A stretch of 64,000 nt of DNA, from positions 1 through 64,000 of the forward strand of contig NZ_LAHL01000007.1 in NCBI RefSeq assembly GCF_000966195.1, read 5' to 3'. This DNA is from Domibacillus robiginosus (GTDB lineage: Bacteria; Bacillota; Bacilli; Bacillales; Domibacillaceae). The translations under genes and the position numbers were made by a program. The notes beneath the pieces were generated by a model. That model saw only the letters and a list, made by a program, of their open reading frames with translations, searched no databases and had not been told where the DNA came from. This document shows positions 44,365-53,819 of the stretch, in pieces (the stretch's first letter is position 1; each line of letters starts with the position of its first letter).

Positions 44365-44887
44365 GGGGCAGTCAGGCTAGTCAGGCCACACGCTAACCTG
44401 CATTTCGAGTGGCTTAATCAATGAGAGGACAGGGCGAAAATACAAAAATGACTATTCCAGCATCATTCGGCATGTTATTTCGTATTCACCGGAGATGTTC
44501 CGCCAATTTTAAGCTGATACACAATGATGATAACCATAATAACTGAAATAGTGGTCATATAAATTACATGTGCTTTTTCGGATGACAGCATTTCCTTTAC
44601 TTTTTTCCTTTTCTTCACTCGCTTCACTCCGATCTTTCTTGTAGTCGTGACCGGTGAGCGCTGCAATGTCTCGATCACGTTTTTCCGTGTGCTCGAGGCA
44701 GGCATGATCGTTAGGAGCATCCCTGTTTCGCATAGAAGGATGAAGATTGTGACCCATCTGAATTCCTTGCAGGCGTTCGTTTATATATATTTTTTACATT
44801 TCTTTTCATTCGTCACCACGCCCATAATATCATGATTCTCCATCAGGCTTTCGCCCGGCTCCATCGGCCGCTTTTGTATAGCGGACA

Positions 44888-44918
44888 CTAAAAAAGGACT
44901 CAGCCGAGTCCTTTTTGT
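44888..44918 (-). terminator. Terminator of the SDR gene
   Basis: AAAAAAGGACTC-AGCC-GAGTCCTTTTT works on both strands; it lies 22 nt after the SDR stop. Confidence 0.88.
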
Positions 44919-44939
44919 GGAGGATATCTGTTCAGAACC

Positions 44940-45839
44940 TTACAAATCGTACACGACCCCTGTCAGTTCTTCGGACACATCCCACAACTTCTTCATTGTC
45001 GTTTCGTTATAAACTCCTTTAGCAGGCACTTCGAGAGCAGGAAGTCCTCTGTGGTTTCCTCTTCCATCCGGCCCAATATATTCTCCGCCTTTTAATGTTG
45101 CTTCGGTCGCAGCGTAGAGGGTAGGCAGGGCGCCCATCTCCGGCGTCTGAAAAAACTGATGGAGCAGGAAGTTTACGACCGGCTGCATGCGTTTCCCTCC
45201 GGCCTTGAAGAGGTTCGTCGCACTAATTCCCGGGTGACAAGCTATACTCATGGCATTTACTTGGGCCCGTTTCAGCCTGTTGTCGAGCTCACGCGCGAAC
45301 AGAAGATTCGCGAGCTTGCTTTGTCTGTAGAACTTCATCGCTTTATAGCCTTTCGAGCCATCCAGATTATCAAAGTAAATGGACGCTTTTCTGTGTGCGA
45401 TGCTGCTCAGGGTAACCACACGAGCAGAAGGCGTTTTCTTTAGCAGCGGCAGCAAATGGCCGGTCAGGGCAAAGTGACCCAGATGGTTTCCGCCAAATTG
45501 CAATTCGAACCCGTCTTTCGTTTTCTGATAGGGAGGAATCATCACGCCTGCATTGTTAATCAGGATGTCGAGCCCATCGAAGCGCTCTTTGTATGCATCA
45601 GCAAATTCCTTTACGCTGGCAAGGTCCGCCAGATCCAGCTTCATAACCGAAACCTTTGCTTCCTTGGATTCTTTCTCGATATTTTGTGCCGCTTCTTGGC
45701 CTTTTTCCTCGTTCCGGACCGCAAGCACCACACGGGCACCCTGCTTTGCCAGAACTTTAGCAGCCTCGTAGCCGATTCCGCTGTTTGCGCCGGTAATAAT
45801 CACATTCTTATTTTTCACCGCTTGTTGTGCCAAATCCAT
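44940..45839 (-). CDS. SDR-family oxidoreductase, retinol-dehydrogenase-like
   Basis: The 299-aa enzyme has the Rossmann motif TGANSGIGYEAA (residues ~17-28), LDLADLASV, NNAGVM near 94, catalytic Ser in TLSSIAH and YRQSKLANLLFA (Tyr/Lys pair ~168-172). The TGxxSGIG...NNAG...YxxSK pattern with the long C-terminal part resembles the WWOX/retinol dehydrogenase-like SDRs common in bacteria. GGGGGA lies close to the ATG; TTG two codons later would give better spacing. Substrate unknown. Confidence 0.85.
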   Translation of the reverse strand: MDLAQQAVKNKNVIITGANSGIGYEAAKVLAKQGARVVLAVRNEEKGQEAAQNIEKESKEAKVSVMKLDLADLASVKEFADAYKERFDGLDILINNAGVMIPPYQKTKDGFELQFGGNHLGHFALTGHLLPLLKKTPSARVVTLSSIAHRKASIYFDNLDGSKGYKAMKFYRQSKLANLLFARELDNRLKRAQVNAMSIACHPGISATNLFKAGGKRMQPVVNFLLHQFFQTPEMGALPTLYAATEATLKGGEYIGPDGRGNHRGLPALEVPAKGVYNETTMKKLWDVSEELTGVVYDL

Positions 45840-46325
45840 TCCCCCATTAACGTAGGATCAGTCGCTATGAATCCAATAAAAATCGGACCCTATACGGGAA
45901 AAATGATACCTATGAACAGTAAAGAAAGCAAAGAAAATATACTATTCAGGAAAATGGGAGGGGAGCGGGCTAGTTTAAAAAGGAATTTCATTTTCACAGG
46001 AAGAATAAAAAAAGACTATTTGAACATTTTGATACAGGTTAGATCAAACAGAAATGAAAGTAAAATAGTAAAAGAATTCATGCACTATCCAAACAGCTCG
46101 ATAACAAAGGATAACATTTTGCCCCTAACTATCCTGGTATTGATAAAAAACGAAGAGAAATTCTATCATTCATCGAAGGAGAAGTTGGTATCAATCCTTT
46201 AAAAAGTAGATATGGTCAGATGATACCTTACAGGAACTTGCGAAAATGCTTCGTCTCTATCATGATTGGGTAAGCGCCTGAAACTATTTACTCGGCAAAA
46301 AGCTGTTGGGGGAAAGGAGCAAAAA
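45840..46325. other. Gap with possible broken gene
   Basis: A frame reading ...IDKKRREILSFIEGEVGINP then LKSRYGQMIPYRNLRKC (about 46139-46272) looks protein-like. It has no start or ribosome site, and a shifted partner frame lies upstream (45867-46202). Perhaps a decayed gene; not recognised. Confidence 0.35.
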
Positions 46326-47012
46326 ATGACTTTGTTAGACTATATCCATTTAGATTTCGATACTCCAGTTTTAAAGCAGCTACCTTCACCGTTTGTTTCG
46401 GCTGCTTTTCTGCTTCATCCATTTGTTCAGATGCCTGCAGGCTGGGAACAGGAAAAGCGAAAACACCCATCTCACCATATGTATCCGGATGATGAAGAAA
46501 TCATACAGTTAGGGAACCCAGTGTCATGGAAAAGCATTATGCAGCGGACCGGCTTAGCATCATTTGAAGAAGTGGCTCTTGCTTTATCGGATGGCTGGCT
46601 TCATAAGAAGTATGCAAAACCCATTTTAGCTAAAAAACTAGAGGCGATCTTTCAGCAGGATCTTTATTGTCCAATGGAAGATAAGATATCCATTTTTTTA
46701 ATAGAGGATATCTTAAAGGTACTTGCTTCAAAAGGAGCGGAATTTTTCTTCTATACAGACCCCATTGAAGAAAAAACAGAAAAAATGAACATCAAGAAAG
46801 TGTCGCCGGCGGAAATACCTGGTCTGACACTATGTGAAATATTGCTTGTAGACGAAAAGAAAGAATTTGCTTTCATCAGTGAATATGATGCGTATACAAC
46901 GTTATTTTTATCTAAAGAAGAAAACATTCACACACTTATTAAGGAAAAAAGATGGGAAGCAGTTATTTGTGATAGTGAAACGATGCCTGCCTGGTTTTTA
47001 CCAAAAGAATAA
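46326..47012 (+). CDS. Hypothetical protein, possibly DUF2711 family
   Basis: The 228-aa soluble protein starts at ATG 46326, 7 nt after AAAGGAG. It contains FLLHPFVQMPAGWEQEKRKH and a C-terminal acidic region ending WEAVICDSETMPAWFLPKE. The overall look recalls DUF2711 proteins of bacilli, but I cannot confirm this by eye. No catalytic motif, membrane segment or operon partner is seen. Confidence 0.55.
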   Translation: MTLLDYIHLDFDTPVLKQLPSPFVSAAFLLHPFVQMPAGWEQEKRKHPSHHMYPDDEEIIQLGNPVSWKSIMQRTGLASFEEVALALSDGWLHKKYAKPILAKKLEAIFQQDLYCPMEDKISIFLIEDILKVLASKGAEFFFYTDPIEEKTEKMNIKKVSPAEIPGLTLCEILLVDEKKEFAFISEYDAYTTLFLSKEENIHTLIKEKRWEAVICDSETMPAWFLPKE

Positions 47013-47144
47013 TGTATTTGGCTTTAACAAAGTCCAATACCTGCTGCCATAGATATAGTCGGGTTCTTTCATTATCATTCAACAGCTGATCCATATTGTT
47101 GAGTAAGGTTAGACTCTTCCAGACAATAAAATACTATTTTTCAA

Positions 47145-47583
47145 CTATATAAGTTGAATTAAACTTTTTACATGGACCATTTGATATCCTGTAAGAATGC
47201 TTTTAAATAAGCATCATAATGGGCTGCGGGCTGGCGGCTGCACTAACAGTAGGGGCGAACGCTGAACCACCATTACTTTTTGCTGTCTGTTTCAGCCTGT
47301 CTGCTCGTCCTGCGGTAGTCTTCGCCGACAGCCCTCCGCCCGCTTTTTTAGAAAAGAAGCGACTATGAATAAATATTGGCGCTTCATTTCTTTTGATAGG
47401 AGAATAATAACAAGTCTTACTGTTTTTCCTCCTCACAAATGCGGCAGGCGGAAACGAGCTCAGCGCCTGCCCCATGGAACGCGCAGCCCCCGCGAATGCC
47501 GCTTCACTTACCTGTGCTAAGTATTGTTCTCCTACGCTTTTTCTGAGAAGCAGTATGTAAAATCAATCCTTCAACTTATATAG
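47145..47583. mobile_element. Candidate MITE with 14-bp inverted ends
   Basis: CTATATAAGTTGAA (47145-47158) recurs inverted as TTCAACTTATATAG (47570-47583). A TTTTACAT motif lies a few bases inside each end at matching distance. The ~440-bp interior has no gene and contains GC-rich hairpin-type sequence. Ends, size and lack of coding fit a non-autonomous transposable element, but no transposase or clear target duplication is visible. Confidence 0.4.
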
Positions 47584-47592
47584 GTTCTGTTA

Positions 47593-47634
47593 AAAAAGCC
47601 AATCTTCCTGCTTAGAAAAATTGGCTTTCGTTTT
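47593..47634 (-). terminator. Terminator of the aldo/keto reductase gene
   Basis: AAAGCCAAT and ATTGGCTTT pair around a 16-nt loop, with A and T runs outside. Confidence 0.75.
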
Positions 47635-47676
47635 ATCATTTATATTTTCATATAAGATGTTCCATTGTTACCGAAA

Positions 47677-48663
47677 TCACTTCAAGCCAAAACCACTTAT
47701 TGGATGCGGCACATAGGGTTCTTCTAACAATGCCACTTCTTCAGGGGTTAATTCAATTGATAGAGCGGCTGCAGCATTTTCAAGATGAGATGTTTTCGTC
47801 GCCCCAATAATAGGAGATGTTACCGGTTCTTTTTGAAGCAGCCAAGCAAGTGCAATTTGAGCACGGGGAACCCCATGTTTTTCTGCAATTGCTGCAACCT
47901 GCTCTACAACGAAGCGATCTGCATCGGCAGTCGCATCATATTTAGCCCTCTGAACCTGGTCAGTTTCAGAACGAAATGTCGTTTCCGACCAATCGCGGGT
48001 CAGCCTTCCTGATGCAAGCGGGCTATAAGGGATGACCCCGATTTTTTCTTCCTTGCAAAGAGGAATCATTTCCCGCTCTTCCTCTCGGTATAAGAGATTG
48101 TAATGATTTTGCATGGATACAAACCTGGTCCACCCATTCCTCTCTGCCACCTGGTTCGCCTTCAAAAACTGCCACGCCATCATGGAAGAAGCACCAATGT
48201 ATCTGGCCTTTCCAGACTTCACGACATCATGCAATGCTTCCATTGTTTCTTCAATTGGCGTATTGTAGTCCCAGCGATGAATCATATACAGGTCTACATA
48301 GTCTGTTCCAAGCCTTTTTAAGCTGTTATCTATTTCACTCATGATGGCCTTTCGAGAAAGTCCGCCACTATTTGGACCATCATGCATTGGGAAAAACACC
48401 TTTGTAGCGATGACAACTTCATCTCTATTGGCATAATCGTTCAAAGCCCGTCCCAGAATTTCTTCACTTGTTCCTCCTGAATATGAATTCGCTGTATCAA
48501 AAAAGTTGATCCCTAGTTCAAGTGCTTTTTTAATAATAGGACGACTTTGTTCTTCATCAAGTACCCATTGGTGGATCCATCGCTTTGCATCACCGAAGCT
48601 CATACCGCCAAGACAAAGCCTGGATACATCCAATCCGGTATTTCCAAGTTTTATGTATTTCAT
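47677..48663 (-). CDS. Aldo/keto reductase (YajO-like)
   Basis: The 328-aa NADPH-dependent TIM-barrel reductase has the tetrad Asp/Tyr in NFFDTANSYSGGTSEEILG (residues ~53-71), Lys in ATKVFFP (~88) and His in DLYMIHRWD (~130). The NADP phosphate pocket is in PIIGATKTSHLENA near the C-terminus. AGAGAGGGAG precedes the ATG. It is divergent from an AraC regulator gene 190 nt away, which probably controls it. Substrate unknown; aldehydes are likely. Confidence 0.88.
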   Translation of the reverse strand: MKYIKLGNTGLDVSRLCLGGMSFGDAKRWIHQWVLDEEQSRPIIKKALELGINFFDTANSYSGGTSEEILGRALNDYANRDEVVIATKVFFPMHDGPNSGGLSRKAIMSEIDNSLKRLGTDYVDLYMIHRWDYNTPIEETMEALHDVVKSGKARYIGASSMMAWQFLKANQVAERNGWTRFVSMQNHYNLLYREEEREMIPLCKEEKIGVIPYSPLASGRLTRDWSETTFRSETDQVQRAKYDATADADRFVVEQVAAIAEKHGVPRAQIALAWLLQKEPVTSPIIGATKTSHLENAAAALSIELTPEEVALLEEPYVPHPISGFGLK

Positions 48664-48853
48664 TTGATTCTCCCTCTCTTATATTTATTCATCATGGCCA
48701 TTTCAGTTATTTATTATTTTACAACAACTAAGAATGAAACCTTTATCCCGTTCGTCTCAAGTTTTTGCTCAATCCTATCAAAGTAATATACACGATAGAA
48801 AAAACTGCGATAAAATAACACTATCAAAGAGAAAGAAGTAAGGAGAATCAGAT

Positions 48854-49753
48854 ATGTTTGAGGGAAACAAGCAGCAGGAACTTGCCGATATCATCGAGCG
48901 TTATACCGGGCAGGATGGTGTTCATCCGACTCCTATTCCATCCCTATTTCTTATCCGCGAATCGATTATGACAGAACCCATTTCTAGAGTGAATGAACCA
49001 TCCTTTTGCATAATCGTCCAGGGGGAAAAAGAAGTATTGCTGGGGAAGGAACGCTTTCGGTACGGTCCTGCCAATTATATCGTCGCATCCGTTGACCTGC
49101 CGGTTACCGGGCAAGTTATGGAAGCCACTTCAGACGTTCCCTATTTGGCTCTGAAAATTGAGTTCACACCGAGTCAAATCCTGGAGATTGTAAGAAGGAC
49201 TGAATTCCGAAATGAACTGAAAAGGAACACGAAACGAGCTATGTTTGTCGACAAAGTAGAGCTCTCTCTGTTGGATGCAGTAATCAGGCTAGCTCGTTTG
49301 CTGGACGATCCAAAACATATCCCGGTACTTGCTCCTTTATTCACGAAGGAAATTCTTTATTGGGTTCTACAAGGAGCCAAGGGAGAAGCGCTGGAACAAA
49401 TGGCGTTAGAAGGCAGTAATGCCGCTCGAATCAAAAACATTATTGAACATATAATCAGCCATTATAATGAGTCCTTTAAAATTGAAGAGCTTGCGAACTT
49501 AGCTAATATGAGTGTGGCGTCGCTTCATCGGCATTTTAAAGAGGTAACGGCTATGAGTCCGGTTCAGTTTCAAAAGCAACTAAGATTACAGGAGGCCAGG
49601 CGCTTATTAGTAGGCGAGACAACAGATATTGCTGATATTGCATTCCGAGTAGGCTACGAAAGCCAATCGCAGTTCAGCCGTGAATATTCCCGTATGTTCG
49701 GTGTTCCACCTAGAGAAGATATAAAGCGACTGAGAGAAAAAATTAGCACTTGA
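48854..49753 (+). CDS. AraC-family transcriptional regulator
   Basis: The 299-aa protein has an N-terminal AraC_N cupin-like domain (SFCIIVQGEKEVLLG near residue 50, YIVASVDLPVTGQV near 80). Two C-terminal helix-turn-helix motifs follow: FKIEELANLANMSVASLHRH and DIADIAFRVGYESQSQFSRE, the latter with the family signature. AAGGAG precedes the ATG. Divergent placement beside the aldo/keto reductase is a recurrent arrangement and suggests activation of that gene. Confidence 0.9.
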   Translation: MFEGNKQQELADIIERYTGQDGVHPTPIPSLFLIRESIMTEPISRVNEPSFCIIVQGEKEVLLGKERFRYGPANYIVASVDLPVTGQVMEATSDVPYLALKIEFTPSQILEIVRRTEFRNELKRNTKRAMFVDKVELSLLDAVIRLARLLDDPKHIPVLAPLFTKEILYWVLQGAKGEALEQMALEGSNAARIKNIIEHIISHYNESFKIEELANLANMSVASLHRHFKEVTAMSPVQFQKQLRLQEARRLLVGETTDIADIAFRVGYESQSQFSREYSRMFGVPPREDIKRLREKIST

Positions 49754-50006
49754 ATCTCCTGCTCAACGGGGTCAAATCATTGGAAGCTGCACTAATCAGG
49801 AATATGGTCTCTTATTATCTCGCTAAAATATAAAGTAAGAATAACGATATGTAAACGAACAGCTACATTAGTTCATGTAATCGACCGAGTAGGGGGAGAG
49901 GGTATGGTTGACCCCTGTGGAGAGTGCTTTTTAGATGTTTGGTATCGGTTTGTCATCGCCATGAGCACGAGGGGGGAGTGAATAACAAGTATTCCTGGCA
50001 ATCTAT

Positions 50007-50040
50007 AAAGAGGCACGCCTAAACCGCGTGCCTCTTTATT
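50007..50040. terminator. Rho-independent terminator
   Basis: AAAGAGGCACGC and GCGTGCCTCTTT form a perfect 12-bp stem with A/T tracts outside. Confidence 0.88.
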
Positions 50041-50074
50041 TAATGGAAATTCGATCTGTTGATCTTGAAAATGG

Positions 50075-50175
50075 TTATTGCAGACCAAACAGAAGCCGAA
50101 GCTGACGTCAAATTGGCCATAGCCTGATTTGGACGCATTGATGTGTCGAACAATATTGCAGGTAATTTCTCGCGG
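50075..50175 (+). pseudogene. Fragment of an SDR dehydrogenase
   Basis: The plus strand reads ADQTEAEADVKLAIA, a stop, then FGRIDVSNNIAG. This matches the region of SDR enzymes from the D-T-E-V segment to FGRIDVLVNNAG, with a stop and altered NNAG. Only about 35 codons remain. Confidence 0.6.
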
Positions 50176-50228
50176 CTTCTTTGAGGAATTGATTAAAAAA
50201 ATAATCCATCATACATTTCAAGCTTTTC

Positions 50229-51137
50229 CTATACATCTGACAAGGAATTTGTAAATTTCGACTGAATTTCTTTTAAAAACAAATCAGCTGCAGCGGAAAA
50301 GACCTGATGTTTTTTCCAAACAATATTTAAGCCAGCTTCAAGTCTTGGCTCTAGCGGCTTAAAACAAAGGTTACTGTCGTTAGACGTATTCACTAGTTTA
50401 TCAATAGTGACGGCATAACCGATGCCCTCTTCAACCATAATAGCCGCATTGTATAGAAGATTGTATGTAGTCACGACGTTTAATTTAACAAAATCTTCAC
50501 CAAACCAATCCACAAATTCATTTTTAGACAATGTTTGCTGCATAGCCTGTCGTGAAAAGATTAGCGGAACATGTAATAAATCAACTGCTTGAATGGTATC
50601 TTTGGAAGCAAGAGGACTATCTTTTCTCATCACAACGCCCCAGACATCTTTAGCTGGCATATTGATATAATTGTATTTTGATAAATCGGCTGGTTCAATT
50701 AAAATACAAAAGTCGAGCAATCCCTTGTCAAGCCGTTCCGTTACATCGTCTTCGTTTCCACTGTAGAGGTGATACCGTATATTTGGATAACGTACTTGTA
50801 AATCCTTTGCTGCTCGTGCAATCTGTTTCATGGCTTCTGTTTCCCCGCTACCTATGTAAACATCACCACTGATGGTTTCTTCCATAGAACTAAATTCTGC
50901 CTTCAATTTATCGACCATATCAATGATTTCTTCTGCTCTTTTTCGCAGGAGCATTCCTTCATCTGTGAGAATGACACTGTGACTACGGCGAATAAACAGT
51001 TTTTTCCCTAACTCTTGTTCAAGATCTTTTAATTGTCTTGACAAGGTTGGCTGTGTAACATGCAAAAAATCAGCTGCCGCTGTTATGCTTCCTTCTCTTG
51101 CAACAGTAAGAAAATAGCGCAAAACTCTAAATTCCAT
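50229..51137 (-). CDS. LysR-family transcriptional regulator
   Basis: The 302-aa protein has the LysR helix-turn-helix at residues 1-60 (MEFRVLRYFLTVAREGSITA, then ADFLHVTQPTLSRQLKDLE) and a two-lobed inducer-binding domain. ATG 51137 is chosen because it follows AAGGAGG by 9 nt and gives the standard N-terminus; an ATG seven codons earlier lies before that ribosome site. It diverges from an MFS transporter gene and probably controls it through the dyad at 51179-51199. Confidence 0.9.
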   Translation of the reverse strand: MEFRVLRYFLTVAREGSITAAADFLHVTQPTLSRQLKDLEQELGKKLFIRRSHSVILTDEGMLLRKRAEEIIDMVDKLKAEFSSMEETISGDVYIGSGETEAMKQIARAAKDLQVRYPNIRYHLYSGNEDDVTERLDKGLLDFCILIEPADLSKYNYINMPAKDVWGVVMRKDSPLASKDTIQAVDLLHVPLIFSRQAMQQTLSKNEFVDWFGEDFVKLNVVTTYNLLYNAAIMVEEGIGYAVTIDKLVNTSNDSNLCFKPLEPRLEAGLNIVWKKHQVFSAAADLFLKEIQSKFTNSLSDV

Positions 51138-51178
51138 CCAATATTCCTCCTTCATCATGCTTTAGTATATACGTTATT

Positions 51179-51199
51179 GATATGCTTATAAAGCATATC
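51179..51199. promoter_or_regulatory. Candidate LysR operator
   Basis: GATATGCTT-ATA-AAGCATATC is a perfect 9-bp dyad containing the T-N11-A pattern of LysR sites, in the 181-nt divergent promoter region near the LysR gene. Confidence 0.65.
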
Positions 51200-51318
51200 T
51201 TGATATATGAAATGAGTATTTGTTATAAGAGGAGAGTGTAGTTAAAATAAATAACGAGCAAGTAAACAGTTCCCAAAGTGTTAGGGACACTTTTTTTGAG
51301 ATAGGAGTTGTTTTTATT

Positions 51319-52518
51319 TTGGCTAAACAAAATAAGTTGTTGATTTTCATTTTAACAGTGGGTGTTTTTGGCATTTTAAATACGGAGATGGGGGTTATTG
51401 GGTTATTGCCTTCCATTGCTGATCACTTTAATGTCAGTATATCTCAAGCAGGATTGACGGTGAGTCTTTTTGCTCTTGCTATTGCGGTATCCGGACCAAC
51501 GATGCCGTTATTGTTTTCCGGAATCAATCGTAAGAAGGTCATGTTACTTGTATTAACTGTATTCGTTGTGGGAAACATCGCATCCGTATTTGTTACGAAC
51601 TTTACCCTTTTATTAATCATTCGTATCGTGCTAGCTCTTTTCCATCCGGTTTATTGTTCCATGGCCTTTACTGTAGCTGCTTCCTCAGTAAAACCTGAAG
51701 AAGCTCCCAAAGCTGTTTCTAAAGTATTTATCGGAGTATCTGCCGGTATGGTAGCCGGCGTACCGATCGCAAGTTTTATTGATAGTGCCCTTTCGTATGA
51801 AATGGCGATGGCGTTCTTTGCTGTTGTAAATGTATTTGTATTGGTCGCTACATTGATTTTTGTGCCATCTATGCCCGTTGAAGAAAAACAATCTTACGGT
51901 GAACAACTTGCTGTTCTAAAAAAACCTATTATATGGGTTTCTATCGTAGCTGTCATCTTATTAAATGCCTCTGTATTCGGAGTATATAGTTATATTGCTG
52001 AACACCTGGAAACGGTTACCCAAATGTCTCCGAATACCATCAGTTTAACGTTATTCGTTTTCGGTGGAGCTAATATTATTGGGAACATCGTTGCAGGGAG
52101 GGTACTCACTACTAGTCCTATTAAGTCCATCTTCATTTTTCCTTTGTTATTGAGTGTCGTTTACATTTTTTTATTCTTTACTGGAGAGCTTGCCGTACCT
52201 GTGGTCATCATCACTTTCCTCTGGGGACTGCTGGCTGGAGGAATCATGGCCAATATTAATCAATACTTGATTTCATCTTCAGCTCCAGAAGCGCCTGATT
52301 TCGCCAATGGGTTATTTATATCAGCATGTAACGTAGGAACAACAGCTGGCTCAGCTGCAGGCGGGTTATTGATAGCACAAATGGGCACATCATACGTCGT
52401 ATTTGTAGGAATTCTATCCGTAATCCTAAGCCTCGCTGTTATCCTGCTAAGAAACAATATGTTTAACGCTTCAAGACAAGCGAAAAAGCATAGAGAGAGA
52501 GCTTCTGCCTCTAATTAA
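51319..52518 (+). CDS. MFS transporter, DHA1/AraJ-like
   Basis: The 399-aa protein has twelve membrane helices. It has the sugar-efflux/AraJ/YdhP-type layout: TEMGVIGLLPSIADHFNVSI near residue 22, a shortened motif A (SGINRKKV) and a central hydrophilic loop at ~190-205. TTG 51319 follows AGGAG at about 10 nt. It is divergent from a LysR gene, a common arrangement for inducible exporters. Substrate unknown. Confidence 0.82.
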   Translation: MAKQNKLLIFILTVGVFGILNTEMGVIGLLPSIADHFNVSISQAGLTVSLFALAIAVSGPTMPLLFSGINRKKVMLLVLTVFVVGNIASVFVTNFTLLLIIRIVLALFHPVYCSMAFTVAASSVKPEEAPKAVSKVFIGVSAGMVAGVPIASFIDSALSYEMAMAFFAVVNVFVLVATLIFVPSMPVEEKQSYGEQLAVLKKPIIWVSIVAVILLNASVFGVYSYIAEHLETVTQMSPNTISLTLFVFGGANIIGNIVAGRVLTTSPIKSIFIFPLLLSVVYIFLFFTGELAVPVVIITFLWGLLAGGIMANINQYLISSSAPEAPDFANGLFISACNVGTTAGSAAGGLLIAQMGTSYVVFVGILSVILSLAVILLRNNMFNASRQAKKHRERASASN

Positions 52519-52626
52519 TCAGAAGCACAGGGACGGTTATCCTGCTTCCAACTATGTTTTCAACTATAGAGGGCAGACCCTCCCAGTGGACTGTCCACCA
52601 GATGTTATAGATTTTAGGAAAAGTTC

Positions 52627-52657
52627 TTGACTTAAAGTTAACTCTAGGTACTACGCT
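52627..52657 (+). promoter_or_regulatory. MerR-type promoter with a 19-bp spacer
   Basis: TTGACT (52627-52632), a 19-nt spacer and TACGCT (52652-52657) frame the dyad CTTAAAGTTAACTCTAGG. Overlong spacers with a CTTAAAG-type dyad are the hallmark of MerR-regulated promoters, and the sequence resembles AdhR sites for aldehyde stress in Bacillus subtilis. No merR gene is in the window. Confidence 0.7.
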
Positions 52658-52715
52658 ATCCTATAGTACGTGTTTTAAAGATACAATCAACCAATAAATA
52701 AAGGAGCTGTTACCT

Positions 52716-53582
52716 ATGATTTTAAAAGAAAATTATCGTCTATCTAATGGAATTGAGATTCCTGCATTAGGTCTTGGAACATGGATGATCGATAATGGCG
52801 ATGTCGTACAGGCAGTGGTAGAGGCTGTGAAAATCGGGTACCGCCATATTGATACAGCACAGGCATATGCTAATGAAAGTGGTGTTGGAGATGGGATTAG
52901 AGCCTGTGGTGTGAACAGAGAGGATTTGTTTATAACGACAAAACTTGCTGCAGAAATAAAGTCATATGAAAAAGCTGTTTCATCGATTGATCAATCACTG
53001 AAGACGATGGGACTTGATTATATTGATATGATGATTATTCACAGCCCACAACCATGGAAGCATTTCGGTGACGAAGATCGTTATTTCGAAGGAAACCGTG
53101 AAGCATGGAGAGCTCTTGAGGAAGCGTACAAAGCAGGAAAGCTTCGTGCCATAGGTGTATCTAATTTTCAAAAAGAGGACCTGGATAACATTTTGAGTGA
53201 TTGCATAGTCAAACCGATGGTCAATCAGATTTTGGCGCATATAAGCAATACACCGATAGAATTGATTCAATACACTCAAGAACAAGGCATTCTTGTGGAG
53301 GCCTATTCACCGATTGCCCATGGAGAATTGTTGAAAAATCAAAGAGTTGTAGAAATCGCAGAAAAATACGGTGTTTCAGTACCTCAATTAAGTATTCGAT
53401 ATGCTTTGCAGCTTGGTCTTCTTCCGTTACCTAAAACGGCAAATCCGGAACATATGAAAAGCAATGCAGAAGTAGATTTCGTTATTTCCGAAGAGGATAT
53501 GAAGTTCCTGGAAAATATTGAACGTATCAAAGATTACGGTGAAGCAAGTATAATGCCTGTATTTGGTGGAAAGCTGAAATAA
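52716..53582 (+). CDS. Aldo/keto reductase (YvgN-like)
   Basis: The 288-aa enzyme begins with LSNGIEIPALGLGTW and has Asp/Tyr in YRHIDTAQAYANESGVG (~43-59), catalytic Lys in ITTKLA (~77) and His in MMIIHSPQPW (~108). The C-terminal part PLPKTANPEHMKSN binds NADP. It is close to YvgN/YtbE, which reduce methylglyoxal and other aldehydes. AAAGGAG precedes the ATG. Its promoter is of MerR type, which fits induction by reactive carbonyls. Confidence 0.9.
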   Translation: MILKENYRLSNGIEIPALGLGTWMIDNGDVVQAVVEAVKIGYRHIDTAQAYANESGVGDGIRACGVNREDLFITTKLAAEIKSYEKAVSSIDQSLKTMGLDYIDMMIIHSPQPWKHFGDEDRYFEGNREAWRALEEAYKAGKLRAIGVSNFQKEDLDNILSDCIVKPMVNQILAHISNTPIELIQYTQEQGILVEAYSPIAHGELLKNQRVVEIAEKYGVSVPQLSIRYALQLGLLPLPKTANPEHMKSNAEVDFVISEEDMKFLENIERIKDYGEASIMPVFGGKLK

Positions 53583-53726
53583 TGGGTTACTGAAAAACTC
53601 ATTAATTTTAGTAGATTTATAGAGTAAAGATTATATATGTGCAAAATAAATGGCATGTTTAGGGGAAGGTCAGATGGCGGTTATCATTTGAATGAAAAGA
53701 ATGGACATAAACGATAGAAATTTCAG

Positions 53727-53756
53727 CGGTCAGCAAAAGTTATTTCTGGCCGCTGA
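53727..53756 (+). terminator. Terminator-like hairpin
   Basis: CAGCGGTCA and TGGCCGCTG pair around a 12-nt loop between the two aldo/keto reductase genes. No T run. Confidence 0.45.
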
Positions 53757-53819
53757 TACACTTTTGTGGGGAAATCATTTCGAAATCAGCTTCAAAATGT
53801 TCAGATGAGGAGTGAAAAA

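Larger units (their letters stand above)
43941..44939. other. Gap with dyads and terminators, no convincing gene
   Basis: The stretch holds the YjcZ upstream region with a perfect TATAAATTAATT / AATTAATTTATA dyad (43981-44010), two terminators (listed separately) and several short frames. An 81-codon minus-strand frame (44475-44720) has a C-terminal membrane helix (VIYMTTISVIMVIIIVYQL) but only a weak ribosome site, and is not called. Confidence 0.4.
49754..50228. other. Gap with a terminator and an SDR relic
   Basis: The terminator (50007-50040) and the SDR relic (50075-50175) are listed separately. Nothing else is seen. Confidence 0.5.

Noticed and set aside
44475-44720. 81-codon minus-strand frame with a C-terminal membrane helix
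   Set aside because: The ribosome site is weak and the N-terminal half is low-complexity basic sequence; not enough to call a gene.
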